Shown piece by piece: positions 11,118-24,914 of a stretch of 64,000 bases of DNA (positions within the stretch are counted from its first letter, which is position 1; every line of letters begins with the position of its first letter). The position numbers were made by a program, and so were the translations under genes. Source of the stretch: Oreohelix idahoensis (lineage: Eukaryota; Mollusca; Gastropoda; Stylommatophora; Oreohelicidae); NCBI GenBank assembly GCA_024509875.1, contig JAMPIV010014142.1, positions 347,501-411,500 of the forward strand, in the 5' to 3' direction. The notes below the pieces were generated by a model that was not told where the DNA came from, ran no database searches, and worked only from the letters and a program-made list of their open reading frames with translations.

Positions 11118-14067
11118 ATATATATATATGTAAATCATATGTAAACGTACAAATCCATTGCATTCCATCTTCCTGCCTCCACCCTTCAGCACAAGAGTAG
11201 ATAGTGTATATACTTAATAAATAATAAGGAAATTGTATTTGAACGACTTGTCAATTTTATAATTGTTAAGTGAAATCTGTTTCCTTGTTTTAATATCACA
11301 GTTAGTTGCACAGCGGGGTGGCATTTTATGACTGTCTCTACTCTACTAATTTTTCGAGATCAGATCATTCACAGCCGTAACTAATTTGTGATACCAGTAG
11401 TTCTCTCATACACTAGGACTTCACCATTTTCCTGCAGAAATTCTATTTCTGTATTGTCAGTACTATACTGATCTTAGAGCCTATAAAAACCTCACGCTAC
11501 ACTAGCCCAAAAATTGAAGACCCAAAATAATAATAATGGTATGGTAAGACCGCTGGCCGCTGGTTTTGATCAAGTGCTATATTAGGAAGAAAAGAATATT
11601 TATGAAAAAACTGCTACTATTCTATCCACCCGTAAGTTTTCCGCTATGACATGTCGGTAAAAATGGTATGCGCCCTCCCCCGTTATTGCCCGCGAGAAAA
11701 TGAACAGACAGCGCACTAAGACAATTATTATTTAATTTATCCATACGCGCACTTTAACAAAAATCACCTGTCACTACTAGCTATTTGTCGACGTCTGTTG
11801 TTTTGTCACATGACATTTACACTAGTCACTTATATAATTTCACACAATGAAATATAATGCGAATTCTATTCTGTCCCTCATCCGTCACGCGTAATGATCT
11901 CAGTCAGCTGTAGCAAAGTTGATTTTGCTGGGGAGGTTATGATGGTATCCTAAAAGAATGAAAAGGTGTCTGCTTTAACCGTGTGAGGTTAAGAACATGT
12001 AGGCCTCTGACTCTATAAATGATGATGATGAATTATGTGCAGAGAACCTACCGCTACCTCCCTAGGTCTCACACGGTCACTATTCTGGCTCTAGTGTATG
12101 GTGTATGGTGTACCTAGTGTCTAGGGGAGAAATGAAATGATGGTACACAACAGTCAAACACTTTAAGTGTCTATAAAGAAGATAATAAAACTAGCAGTTA
12201 AGTTTTTCTTTGAACAAATCTTCTTTACAATTTATTTTGCCTGTCCATTCATAGCTTGTGGACAGGTCTTTGAAAATAAGGACAAGATAGTTTACAGAAA
12301 AGAACAATTAAAATTTTGGGACAATTTGCCCAATAACTAAAAAGTTATTATGTATTTTTATATATGTCTTTCCTGTAGGAAATATTAAAAGAATTCACTT
12401 TATTCATATAAAGGGAGAGTCACTGTATATGAGGGCTGTAGTTCATCCTACCCCCATAAAAGTCCGGTGTATTATTTTGAAACACAAGAAAATGTCAGAG
12501 ATGCCCCAGATGTCTAACACATCACCTGGGAGTCCTTGTTGTAAGATATTTCAATGTGTAGTTGCAGAAAGTTTAAATTTCACCACTCTTCAAAGCTCCT
12601 ACTGTTATCTTCGACAGCATATAAGACTGGTTGGAGCCTGGTTGGCATTTATTAGTACTCAGCAGGTTTCCTGTCACCAGCCGGCAACAGGAACATAGAC
12701 CCTCTGCAACAAAAGGACACCCTGGCCTTTTACATCTGATCACTTATTCTAACACTTAATTTCCTACGTGGGTATGGGGTCAGCCTCGCGTGCCTTACAA
12801 GTGCACTAGCCCCGAATTGTACAGGACTCCCACCTTGCTGTGACCACTCCTCAGGTCCTTATAGCAGATACGCCACTGTACGTTCACATACTTTTCCTCA
12901 ATACAATAATGTGGCGTAACCACATTTCCTTTGATATGATATTCTCTTCTTTTCTTTTCAATTATATTTGCTTCAGGCATGTAAACAGTGTTCATTGAAC
13001 ACAGAGGCTTACTAATCTATTCTAATACAATAATATGACAACATAATCATAACAACATACATCAGTTAGATACCGTTTAATGTGAGGACTCAACAATGTC
13101 TGCTCTCGGCATGTCCTTCACTTTTTCCCAATAGCAGTATCTAACTTTGTAGTTGGACCAAACATATTAAATTTCATAAAATATCCTTACCACAATCAAG
13201 AAATATATAAACAAATGACGCTGACTTTGTGAAGAAATGGCCTCAGCTTCCTCCGAACTGTACAGACTGTGAATTTATTCTTTATTTAAGTTTATAATTA
13301 ACACAGCTGTTTCTCAGCGTATCTGAATACAATTTTTAGTTCAACTGGCAATGAATAGTCAAAGCCTTTTGCTAATATTTACTAGCACTGGCCAATCGAA
13401 ACGTTCGGCTACTTGAATTCAAAAGCAGTTTGAATGAAAAACCAAAATAATTTCGAATAATTTCTGCGTCTGGTGGTCGATTGGCCAGTATGCTTTAGTC
13501 ATGCCCAATACAAAAAGATGTTTCGTTTAGGATTACATTTTTCCTACCGCTCCCCTTTTAGTCATACTCTTTTTACCCAAGCGAATCTGAATGTACCTCC
13601 CTGCCTCTTTTCCAAGCTCGCGTCCCCCTAACGTTACAAAAAAACATAAGCAGGAACGCCAGTCTGTCTGGTCGAGTGTCCGTAGATATTAGTATTTCTT
13701 CAATAACTTCTCTAATTCTGGGACTATCATATTATTTAAAGTACATTCTTGTTCAGCGAACTCTACGTCATACTACCATATAATTTTTATGGGGAACCTC
13801 ATAATGGTTTAAAATTTCCAATTTTTTTCATAGTCACTCGTCAAATAAAATTTTGCACAAGACCGCCATCTTTCCTCTCCTTCATCTCGCTAGCATGTAT
13901 TTTTCAAATAACTAACTTGTTTTAGTTACGTCAGAAATGCTACCACAAGGAGGAAAATAAAATTGTCTGCGTGGTTTTGCCTTAGCTGGCTTTTCCGCAG
14001 TGTGTGTATATGCGTTGCAGACTGTGTCAGCGAAGCGGGGTGTAGACGGGGCGGGTTAAGAATAGGC

Positions 14068-14124
<57 letters not shown>

Positions 14125-15640
14125 CGTACGCCCGCTAATACTCGAGGCGAAATCTCAGGTTATTATTATTGTCTAACCTGACATTGATTTTACGTGAGTA
14201 TCCCTTTTTTCTTGTACAGAGACAGGTGTCCCTCGCCATTCAGGCAAGAATAGGCGTTAATAATTAGTATTGTATCGTGTAATACTACCAAACAATGTAA
14301 GGATTACTACTAAAGTTTTGCGTTAAAGTTGACAGAAAGCGTTAATTCAGATAGTTATTTTGCGGCACGCTTCCGCCAATCGTTAATTATAAGGCTAGAC
14401 TACAAAGTGTATGCAGCAGATCGGGCAAATGTTAAATATTAGTAGTGTTTCTCGAAAACGAAACTAAAAGCGTGTCAGACTATTACCGTGAAATCGTTCT
14501 ATAGGCTTAGCACTGTGCAAAAAGCAGCGCTGCTGGCGTCGAAGATGCCAACCGTCAGACACATGCTGGCTAATGTATTTATTATCGTTTTATGCCTAAA
14601 TCTTACTGAATTGAGCGTTTATTCTCGCAGATTTTGCTACATCAGCTAACCCGTATCTTCTTGTGTAAGAAAGTGGGATGTTGGAAATTACATTACACTG
14701 AACGACTGGCAAGAAAATATCTACGCGTTAGGTAATTTCTCTAGTTTTAACGCTAGTGAATTATAGTGAATTAAAATGGTAAACTTAACACATTTTAACA
14801 CTTAAGCACAATTTCTATTACCACAAATCAGAAAATGAAATCCCCACGAGACAATTTAACCCATTTAGCGAAGAATGGTTCTAGTCTGCCGTGTTTAGAT
14901 TATCCAAGAATTTCTGAGCGACTCTAATAACTGAATTTGAGAGAGCGCAGTATATATACAGATCATGGTGTTATTATCACTAGAAGATGTTACAATTCAC
15001 ACCTTCTGTATAGCAGAGAAATCAGGAAACTGCGTTTCTTGGATCAAAGGTTTGTTCGTTGATTCTACTCAGCGATGTTGACCGACATCAGAAGACTTGG
15101 CCGTGCACGGGCCTCTCTTAGATTACGTCCCCTTTGCGCAGATCAAACATTTACCACCCCCTGAAACGTACGAACATCAAAGGTGGTCGGGAACATATTA
15201 TCGCCCCTGTATCTCTTCAAACAGTCCGTTATTTCCACGCGCATCTGTCTAATGACCGATAATTGGCAAATCAGTTCGCATGAGAAACTCAGGTAAACAA
15301 ACGTGATTCGCTCCCCTGTTAAGACTGGTAGGCTGTGAAAAGTTGGTAAACAACTCTGTTGTTATGTTCCCAAAAAAAGGGCGTGGATTCAAAGGTGAGT
15401 CATACAAACAGAAAATTGCGTGGTTTGGCTTAGCCAATGGTAGACACTAAAGGGGAAAGTCAAGGCTGTCAGATTACTGTATCAATATTTCCATTCTACG
15501 TCACAACCGATTTCTCATTATTTAATCTCACTCACCACCCATATTTCTGGGCACAGCTCTATTCCACCACCCTCGTCGGTAGTTTCTCAGTCTTAAAATT
15601 GAGCCAGTCTGTCACTCACTCAATGATCATGCTATTACGG
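11118..15640. other. 4.5-kb stretch with no recognised gene
   Basis: Mostly AT-rich unique-looking sequence with scattered short frames and no recognisable motif. It contains a poly-T run at 14070-14124. No SINE, LINE or LTR landmark was recognised. A host intron or intergenic region is likely. Confidence 0.5.
14070..14124. repeat. Poly-T tract (~55 bp)
   Basis: An uninterrupted T run preceded by 'AAGAATAGGCG', which recurs downstream at about 14247. It could be the tail of a minus-strand retro-insertion. Confidence 0.9.
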
Positions 15641-15650
15641 TCGTAGGAAC

Positions 15651-16165
15651 GAACGAACGAACGAACGAACTTTATTTTCAAAGGGTTAAGAATTGGGCAC
15701 GCAGGCCCGTCTTACATTTTGCCCTTCTTCTCTCTGTCATCTTGCATACCGTATCTTTTCAATAGTACATGTATTTTGAGCATTATTTAAGCATACAACA
15801 TTATCAAGGTAAAATAATAACATACATTTGTAACATCCAGTCATAATCAAATTTAAGTATGTTAAAAAAAAAAAACACAAAAAACATACAAACAAACAAA
15901 ATCTAAACCATTCATACAGTAAATTAGAAATAATTTGAAACGTAATCAGATTATGGTGGCATATAATAAGAACTCGTGACATATTGGAAATCTGCTGCTG
16001 AATGACCTGGGACTTCGTGTGTTGTCAGCGCATGCGGAAAATGTTCCCACAGGTGAGCAGCTTTGAGTCCCAAGCAGATACTGCCACAGGGAGTGAATTG
16101 TTGACGCCTCCACTATACGAGATTCAGCTTTATGACCTATGCTCCTTAGGGAGGTAAAGGGTATT
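15651..16165 (-). mobile_element. LINE L-A, truncated 3' copy with (GTTC)n tail
   Basis: On the minus strand this copy parallels the last ~30 residues and 3' UTR of the larger L-A copy beginning at 16185. Both share 'AGGCCCGTCTTNCATTTTGC', the run 'ACAGTA.ATTAGA.AATAATT.GAAAC' and a terminal YYMPP/DYMPP-like end of the reading frame. It ends in AAATAAAG followed by a (GTTC)n run at 15645-15671. LINEs of the CR1/L2/jockey type often have such short-repeat tails. It is 5'-truncated around 16165. Confidence 0.75.
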
Positions 16166-16184
16166 GACTGATAGATGAGAATCG

Positions 16185-18972
16185 TGCATATAGGCCCGTC
16201 TTGCATTTTGCCCTTCCTCTTACTCATCTTTTAGTGCTAGTTATCCAGACATTCTCCAACATACTTAAGGTATTAGTTTAAAGGCGTTGCAACATTATAA
16301 GTAGTATAAAAGCATACATTTACAGTATCTGATTACAATTAATAAGTAAGGTATATTAAAATGAAAAACTAGAAAATCAGACCCTCCATACAGTATATTA
16401 GATAATAATTCGAAACATAATCCCTTAAGGCGGCATATAATCCGCATTCATAATGTATTTGAACAGTCTACGATTATATGAGAAGGGACTGTGCATATTT
16501 TTCAGGTCATGTGGAAGATCGTTCCAAATATGAGCAGCTGAGTAAGCTAAGCTCTTCTTGTACAAATCTAGCCTGGGCTTGGGTACCTGTAACTGGTTTA
16601 AGCGCTGACTACGTTTTCCATTGATATTTAAAAGTGGCCACAGATACGTTGGATCATTCTGTGACAAGATTTTGTGAGCGAATTTAGCTTTGTTAAATAG
16701 GAAGCGCTTTCTAAGGGGTGATATTTTAAGATAGTTATATAGATCTATACAATGTGTTTGGTGTTTATCAGCAACTAGGCGCACTGCTCGTTTTTGAAGT
16801 GAATGAAGCCTTTTTGTGTTGGATATGGAACAACCATCCCAGATTGTGGAACAATAGTCTAGTTGTGTTTGTATATGAGATGTGTAGAACATTTTGCTTG
16901 CCCACTCATCCAGGAAGTGTTTGATTTTGGCTAATTGGTAAACGTTTTTAGCCGTTAGCTTTGTGGGTGCACTTACATGTGAGTTCCAGCTTAGGTGCTG
17001 GTCAACAGTTAGACCTAGAGTTTTATGTTCATTTACGTTTTCAATTAGTGATGTTCCAATGTAGAGTTGAAGTGTTGTTTTCTGCGAGTTTTGTAGTTTT
17101 TGTCTGGTTGATATTAACATACATTTCGTTTTACTAATATTTATTTGCATTCGATTCTCGTTGCTCCACTTAATAAGATTATGTGTATCAGTTTGTAAAG
17201 ATAGTTCTAGTGAGGTGCAACTTTTGTCACTAGTGTAAACAGTACAGTCATCGGCAAACAGGTCACAGGATGAATGTTTGATCTGCAGAGGAAGATCATT
17301 AATGTATAGGGCAAAGAGAAGAGGGTCGAGAATAGAGCCCCGAGGAACACCGATATCGACAACAGTTGGGTTGGACAAAGAATTATTGTAAGACACCACT
17401 TGTTGTCTGTCTGTCAGGAATGATTTAATTAACTTCACCAGCTTAAGATTTACTTTCATTGTTTCTAATTTTCTGATTAAAATAGTGTGATCTATCATAC
17501 CGAATGCTTTTTTAAAGTCTACAAAGATTGCTCCACATAAATTATCGCTATTGATGTTTAGATGCCAGTTGTCTATCATTTTTGTTAAGGCTGTGTGGCA
17601 TGAATGTTTTGGTCTAAACCCCGACTGACTATCAACTAGCAGGTGTTTATTGGCTAGGTGTTCTATTGCTGTTTTATGTATGTGTTTTTCCAGTGGTTTG
17701 GACAGGGACGATATAAGAGAAATGGGCCTATAGTTACCAAGGTTGCTATTATCTGATGAACCAGGTTTAACAAGAGGGTATACTTTAGCGATTTTAAAGG
17801 CAGATGGAAAGTAACTCCTTGCGAGACATTGATTATATATGTATGTTAGTGTATCAGTAATAGCTGGTGCAGCATAACGCAGTATTCGATTACTGATTCC
17901 ATCAAGTCCCGATGCGTTATTATCTTTAAGATCAATAAGATAGTTATAAACTTCGTTAACTGTTATAAAAGGAATGTCGCATGGAATGGTGTTAGTACAC
18001 TTGTTCTCGCAGAACGTAGATAATTCGCTGAAGTCACAAGGGGAAGAAGGTATGGCGGATTTTATATTGTGGATGCCTGCTTGAAAATGATTGCTGAAGT
18101 CTGTATGTAAGTGTCTGTAAGTAAATGAAGTATTGGGATTTTGTGAGTCTGGCGAATTTCTTTTGTTCACTAAGGTATTGATTTCCTTCCATATATTTCT
18201 ACTGTTGCTTTTGCTTTTAACTAAATTACTAAAGTAGTTTTTTCTTTTCTCTGCGAATTAAATATTGTACTTTGTTCCTTGCTGCCCGATGTGTAATGAT
18301 GTCCTTATTTTTGTGCGCTCGATCCTTCTGCCTCATAGCGGCAAGAACTTCTTGTGTGATAAATGGAGATTTTATTTGTCTTTTTACGCGAATTTCTTTA
18401 GTAGGCGCATGCTTATTAAAAATACTATAAAATGTCCGTGTCCAGTATGCAATGGCGTCATCAGGATCAGGAAGTTGGTAAACATCGGCGAAAGGCGCAT
18501 TTCGCAAATCATTTAAAAATAATTCTTGGTTGAAATTTTTAAGACCTCTATATTCAATACTGATGTGTTTATTTTTTGAAGATTTGTACCTATTTTTTGC
18601 CCAAGTGCAACATATGGGATAGTGGTCGCTCATAGCAATAGTAGGGATGGAACATTCTATAATGTTTTCTGGACAGGTTACATAGGTGTGATCGATCAGT
18701 GTGGACTTTAGCAAGGCGGAAATATTAGCTGATTTCTCGACGACAAACTCCGCCGTTAGTTGTGCAAATAATGGCAAACTAGACTTATTGTCTCTAGAAA
18801 TCACATCTGCCATCTGTCGCGAGAGGGTTGTTGTTATGTAAAGTATTAGATATCCTGGACAAAAAGATGTATCCGATGATACCAGGATAGTGCCAGATAA
18901 GAGACTGGTCTTACAAGAAATACCCATTCTCTGAAAAGAGTAAGAGTGTATCGACATCAAAGGTAGGATCAA
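16185..18972 (-). pseudogene. LINE L-A endonuclease-reverse transcriptase ORF, one frameshift
   Basis: This non-LTR retrotransposon pol frame starts within the endonuclease. The first frame (18972 down to about 18229) has TLIDHTYV and the SDHYPIC endonuclease motif, then a basic linker. The second (about 18240 down to 16425, over 600 codons including the non-ATG upstream part) is the reverse transcriptase. It shows KDNNASGLDGISNRIL, NYRPISL, SGFRPKHS, VDFKKAFGMIDH, VPRGSILDPLLF and the FADD catalytic box, then a thumb and C-terminal region ending in DYMPP. A 1-nt shift in an A-rich run near 18240 joins them. N-terminal endonuclease and any ORF1 are missing (5' truncation near 18800). The fold and order fit the CR1/jockey group. 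The 3' UTR runs to about 16185. Confidence 0.88.
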
Positions 18973-19793
18973 GTTGTATAAACCTCCAGGTGTGATGATA
19001 GTGTTTGTTCCTGAATGTCTATGGGCTCCCTCTCAAGATCCTCCCTTGAATAATGTTTATTATTATTAAGTGTATTAGCTCTGCTAGGGGATTAATTAAT
19101 TAATTAAATATGTATCTATATATCAACCAGAACTTTAACTCAATTTAAATAATTCAGGAAGTCTGATGGTACATATTTATAATTTATTTAACCTATACCG
19201 TTTATCTTTTCCGTTAGGTAACTTAGAAAGAACTCAAATGTATTTACATAATAAAATAACTAAACATGGAACATGAATTATCAAAATGGATCAATATGAT
19301 GAATTTCTCTTTCAAATAACAATTATCTATTACACATATGTTTTGTCACTCCCACTGGACTGTGAAGTTAGTATTCATCAAAACAATGTCCACAATGAGT
19401 CATCATACACTAGGTTTTATCTTTGGTATTTTATGTATTAAAGATAGTCTCTGGATAGGCTGACCAGTGGCTTTGCTTTGCCACTTATCTGATATGTAGA
19501 GATGAATCACACTCTAGCCATGAACACACAAGATCTGAATCTGCAGGCCGGGAAAGCTGGGTAACTAGCTCTTTGAACATCAAGAGCCTTCGCACCACAG
19601 AGTCCCACAGAGGTGGATGTCTCGTACAATTATGGTAGTTGCAGGATAAAACCTGGAACAAAATTAAACATAACCTCTATATGGTCCATCACTATCCTAT
19701 CCTCACATACAATGGACATGACGAACAGTGTCAGACATTGTGCTAACATATGCACAGGACAATTTACCTCAATACCACTCACAGCCAGATCAT
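18973..19793. other. Non-coding stretch, no recognised gene
   Basis: AT-rich sequence with no motif-bearing frame between LINE L-A and LINE F2. Confidence 0.45.
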
Positions 19794-19802
19794 TGTGACT
19801 AC

Positions 19803-21352
19803 TTCTTCTTCTTCTTTGATCCTTAGCCGCCGACCGTCAAAGCAGTCAGTGGCCATCACCGTCTTTTAGGGCAACAACAAATTGATTCCACTTTGCTCGG
19901 TCGGTGGCCATCCTTCGTACAGTGCCCCAACTCTGGTTCATTCTTTGCATCTCAGCCTCCACAGTCCTACGCCAGGTTGTTTTTGGTCGGCCTCTCTTTC
20001 GTTTTCCTTCAGGGGTCCAATGCATAGCTGTTCTTGTGATGGCATCGGGATCTCTTCTGGGGACATGGCCAACCCAGCTCCAGCGTCTGCCAGCTATGAT
20101 GGTGTGCATGTCCTCTTGCTTGCTCCGAGTAAGCAGATCTTGGTTGGTGATGGTATTCGGCCAAAAGATTCGGTGAATTTTTCTTAGGCATGTTGTGTGA
20201 AAAGAGGACAATTTCGACATTTCCTTCTCTGTAACTCTCCAGCACTCCGCACCATAGAGAAGCACAGAAAGCACGCAACTCTGATATAATCTTAATTTTG
20301 TGCTTGTGCTGTATTGAGAGGACTTCCAGATGTTGTTTAGGCTAAAAAAAGGCTGTTCTTGCCTTATTCATTACTGATGTTGATGTCTTTGCCTGCCCCG
20401 CCGTCTGGTGTTACTATGCATCCTAGGTATGTGAAGGTGTCTGTCTGTACCAGTTGCTGATTCCTTACTGATATGGGCTCAGGGTTGCTCACATTGAGCG
20501 TCATGACCTCTGACTTCTTTAAATTGATGTTCAAGCCCACCTGCTGGCTAAACTTATTAAGTCTATTCGTTTTTTCCTGGATGTGTTGATGTGAATGTGC
20601 CAGTAGTGCAATGTCATCTGCATATTCCAGATTTTCCAATGTAGAAAACGTAGTCCATCTTATTCCTCTTGGACTGCCCTCTGTTGTCTGGCGCATCACC
20701 CAGTCTATGACTGTTAAAAATAGAGTGGTTGATAAGGGGCATCCCTGTCATACTCCTGTCTTCACCTCAAAGGTTAGGTTTCTCTGCCCAACACTACACG
20801 TGAAGTTGGCATAGAGGCTTTTTATGATTGACACTATACAGCTTGGAATTCCATAAGCCCTCAGTATTTTCCATAAACTGTCCCTATGTATGCTGTCAAA
20901 AGCCTTTTCAAAATCAACGAAATTAATGTACAGCTGCCTTTGCCATTCTGAGCACTGCTCTATAATGTTCCTGAGAGTGAATATATGATCTACACATCTT
21001 CTGTTCTTTCTAAATCCTGCTTGTTCTTTCCTCAGTTTGTGGTCTACTGCTTTTGAAATTCTCTGTATAATTATCCTGCCTAGTATTTTGCTGGGAACTG
21101 AGAGAAGAGTGATTCCTCTTCAATTATTGCAGTCTACAAGATCTCCCTTCTTGGGCAATTAGACAATTATTCCTTTGTTCCACTCTGATGGTGTTGTCCC
21201 CGTTATCCAGACTTGTGCAAATAGTGGTTCTAATAGTTCTGCTGCTAGCTCAGGGTCTGTCTTAAATAGCTCCGCATTTAAGTTATCATGGCCAGGAGCT
21301 TTTCCGTTCTTTAACCCTTTGATTGCTGTGATGATTTCTTCTTTTCGTTGAA
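19803..21352 (-). mobile_element. LINE F2, 5'-truncated, with 9-bp target duplication
   Basis: A 1550-bp minus-strand insertion is bracketed by TGTGACTAC at 19794-19802 and 21353-21361 and ends in a (GAA)n tail at 19803-19815. It encodes a broken reverse transcriptase. In order, with stops and shifts, the frames show GKAPGHDNLNAE, GITLLSVPSKILGRII, EQAGFRKNRRC, INFVDFEKAFDS, GVRQGCPLS, then the YADD box (EYADDIALLAHS) in 20364-20699. A C-terminal domain follows in 19846-20274 (LLYGAECW, RRWSWVGH, GKRKRGRPKTTWRR). The ORF2 5' half is absent. Shorter F2 tails lie at 5581 and 51840. Confidence 0.9.
19846..20274 (-). pseudogene. F2 reverse-transcriptase C-terminal fragment (142 codons)
   Basis: The longest open part of F2. 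It has VLLYGAECW, a CLRKIHRIFWP segment, RRWSWVGHVPRRDPDAITR and a basic GKRKRGRPKTTWRR block, and stops after a conserved GDGH just before the tail. The same architecture occurs in the LINE at 27583-27993. It is the domain after the RT thumb; its function is unknown to me, but the Arg-rich block suggests RNA or DNA binding. The YADD-bearing RT piece lies upstream on the same strand at 20364-20699, separated by stops. Confidence 0.85.
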
Positions 21353-21607
21353 TGTGACTACACTTTCCTTATAAATCCTACGTTAGATCTGTGATAGGGT
21401 GGGCGAGATGATGATGATGATGTTATGATATTTGATCACTCTCTTGCACACTCGCAACCGATCCGATTAAACAATAAAACTCTGATTCTTGAGGCAGGGG
21501 CTGTATTTATTTTTACAACCCATTCAGTGACTAAGAGCACACTGAAGCAACCATTAAACAAATAAACCAACAAACCAAACATCAAACAAACAAACACCCA
21601 GCTAGTG

Positions 21608-21894
21608 GTAAAAAAAAAAAAAAAAGGTAAAGGAACCCGTTACACGCCCATTGAGGCATATTGGGAATATGGTGTTAGGCCCATATTATCTTGACCGTCG
21701 GCACACGAGGGGTGATGTGGTCGGCATCACGCCGGCCGCCTTAACCTTCCCAGAGTAGCTCTGGTACCCATTTGGGGCTGGGTCGACCCAGGAGCCGTTT
21801 GTGGCCTAAAAATTTTCCGCCTCATCTGGGGATCGAACCATAGACCACTGCGCTAGGAAGCCAGTGCACTAACCACTATGCTACCGCGGCTCCT
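21608..21894 (-). mobile_element. tRNA-headed SINE S2 with 12-bp target duplication
   Basis: Read on the minus strand, the head GGAGCCGCGGTAGCATAGTG contains an A-box-like TAGCATAGTGGTTA, and a B-box GGTTCGATCCC follows about 40 bp later. The body ends in an A-run (T on the minus strand, seen as A15 at about 21611-21625). ACCCAGCTAGTG at 21596-21607 is repeated at 21895-21906. This is a retroposed pol III element, not a functional tRNA: the body extends ~210 bp past the tRNA-like part. Confidence 0.92.
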
Positions 21895-22016
21895 ACCCAG
21901 CTAGTGCTTGATTGCTAATCTGAAGAAGCAAACAAAGCAACGACTGGTTAAAATCATAATAGTTAAATAATCATACTCTCACCTGCCAAACAGTCCCTCC
22001 ACACCACCTGACACCC

Positions 22017-22345
22017 TCAACTATCACACACGCACACACTCATGCATGTCGTCCAATGCGACTAGTATCGTGTTGTGCATGAGGCTGGCAATCTCACCGT
22101 GTAACATAGGTTGTTACCGAAACCACTACTGCAAGAGCACACACCCAACTATCACACACACACTCACGCATGTCGCCTAGCGATACTAATATGATGTTGT
22201 GCATGAGGCTGGCAATCTCACCGTGTAATATAGGTTGCTACCGAAACTACTTCTGCACGAGCATCTGAATGCTTCATACGGAGGCAAACCACACTGGTGG
22301 CCCCATGCTCCCTCAGGAGCGGAGAAGAGAAATATATATCTCCAA
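22017..22345 (+). repeat. Dispersed repeat R1 with an internal ~120-bp tandem duplication
   Basis: 'ACTATCACACACNCACAC' through 'GTTGTGCATGAGGCTGGCAA', 'TCTCACCGTGTAA', 'TAGGTTG.TACCGAAAC' and 'CTGCA.GAGCA' occurs twice back to back (about 22017-22145 and 22146-22263). A single R1 3' part follows ('TGGTGGCCCCATGCTCCCTCAGG'). Confidence 0.8.
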
Positions 22346-24895
22346 GTGAGCCCACGTGCTCTCACAAACCATTCTACACATAACCATAATTAAATAATAA
22401 TCAACTGGACATGAAATAATATTCAACTATATGTACAACAAATACTCTCAATAATAAGAATAAACCACCACCTCGCAACCGATCCATCTGTCGTGAAATA
22501 TTCTAATCCACATATATAAATTATCAGGTAAATATAAAGCCTAATAAATACATATAATAAAGAAAGGAAGAAGAATGGTAAAGAACAGTGCTGTCACAAT
22601 GACAGTACTCGAAATCCCCTTTGTTTTATGCTTCGTCTGCAAATTGTAACGTTTCCACGTTAAAGATAAGCCACTGCATAAATACAAGCGTTTCCACAAC
22701 ACATTAAAACGGGTATTGCATTTCTAAGAAAAACATTGAGAGGCACTGCGTAATGACCTAAATTAATCCTAACATTAATTATACTACGTTACCAAAACGA
22801 ACGAACAGATGGACTCAAATAGAAAGAGAGAGGGGCGAATAAAATCAGGAACGCATGCAAAATTAAACACGCGTCTCGCTATTAATGCCACCCCAACAAG
22901 CGTAACGCGATACACAATTACTACTATCACGCGTGTAAGGCCACATGCACTAATTTTTTTTTCAGACGGACAGTGATAAATTCACTACCCTTCCCAGAGT
23001 TAGGTTTTTAAATCCTGAAAAACTCTTATTAGGAAAGATGACAATAGATGGGTTTACGTTTGAAAACATTACAGTACCCAGACAGCACATCTTCGAAACA
23101 GGAGGTAGAAGAAATTGCATATTTTGAACGCAGCCACTTAGCTCTTTTAAATTTGTATATTTGGGTTCCTTAGGGCTTGCTGACAAAGAATATGTAAAAC
23201 GTTACGCAAATAGTCTAGGAATTAACAAGTTATAGCCAAAATAAAATGATGGTGCTGTCAGACAACACCCAAAATCAGAATCGCTCAGTGGTAGATTTTT
23301 TAAACCTTCATTGTACGGGAAATGGGCCACAAGTTACATTTGAACTGATTGGCTGGAATGATATGTAAGGCTAAACACGATTAGTCGGACTATAAATGCT
23401 ATCCTTGGTTGTTAGGGGAGACGTAGGAAGGTAAAATTTTTTCAAACACTTGTCGAAACGTGGCTCCATTGGCCAGACTCGCTGATATAATCACTTAGGA
23501 GCGTTAGTTCGAGACCACTAGTTCAAATAAGCTTGATAAAGCAACAGTGCGTTGAAGCCAGCTCATATTTTTGCTAAATAAAAGCCTGGAACATAAGCAG
23601 ATGGGAATTTGTGCCAGTATTTGTGCCAGAATTCATTGCTAGTCAACGTATCTGTGTTTATTTCCATAAATTGTGGTAAGCTTGAAACATTCAGTATCTT
23701 TTAATGAAAATTGAATGTGAATTGTTAATTTATGCCTGTATATATGTGTAGTTCAGTAGCGAACATGATGTAAAGCCTATAATGCTCCAGCCTGAACAGA
23801 AGGTGTCGGAGGAAAGTAAACCTGCATGGAATGGTCAAACAGTACACTGACACCTAGATTATTGATTAGACAGAAATAATGCTGGAATTGCAGAGGCGTA
23901 GTAACCATTAAGGAGGTTAATACTGGTATAAAGTATTTCAGATGAAGCTGACAGTTGGCCTAACGCTCTGAACTCAATGTTTGTGATGTATTGTGCTCAG
24001 TGTAGAACTAGAGTATCAATTAGTTATGAAGTAGAAGGTACATCCTTCTTGTTTTCAGGGACCGTGGTCTTATGGTATTGAGCAGCACCTGGTCAGAGCT
24101 TTGCTGAATCCAGAGTCTGACAGCATACTCCTTGGTCCATTTAGCTATCAGTGAGGTGTCTCCAGAGCACAGGGGAGAAATCGAGCAGAGGAGTCTTTTC
24201 CTGCCGCCATCACGCAAGATAAGCTGATGTGGCCAGCTGGGCTCAACATTATGTACCCCCATCTTAAAATGACATTGTAAAAAATAACATTAAGAGGGGA
24301 ATTAAATTGTTTTAATATCAGGAACTGAGAACATCTCCAATACTAGTTCCAATAAAGACAAACTATTGAAGTCATGATGACAAATACCAACAGAGCTTGA
24401 ACAAAACCAAACCAGTATTACCTCATATTACTACTACACAACTGACACACATAGGATACTTTTAATAATATATGTCACTACAATATTCATATTAATAAAT
24501 TCTGTACATATAACTTGTAATTAAAATTGATTGTGATTCCTGGTTCCTTTGTATTTGAATCAGGACACATATTCATTCATGACAGCAATGAATACATATT
24601 GTTATTTGAAAAGTTATCAGTGACTCCATTAAGATATCCTTGTAGAGTGTTTTATGTATGTGAGTGTCACAGTGTTGTCAAGTGTAGCACACTACTCCAG
24701 AATAATTCTGACTGAGATATAAATATATGTGGCAGCAAGTAAGGTTATCTATAATACACTACTCTTATTAGATATAGATACCTTCACAGCTGATCTCAGT
24801 CAGTACACTAAGTCCCTTATAAATATTTATAACATCTCACTTCACCACACCATCTCAATATTCATTACTGCATTCTGAACATGTCGTAAGTGACG
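22346..24895. other. Non-coding stretch, no recognised gene
   Basis: AT-rich with no motif-bearing frame. An 80-codon minus-strand frame at 24020-24262 is somewhat less AT-rich, but I recognise nothing in it and give it no call. Confidence 0.45.
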
Positions 24896-24914
24896 ACTTG
24901 TGCACCTGGTAACA

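Noticed and set aside
21824..21894. A real tRNA gene
   Set aside because: A- and B-box are present, but a 200-bp non-tRNA body, an A-tail and a target duplication show it is a SINE.
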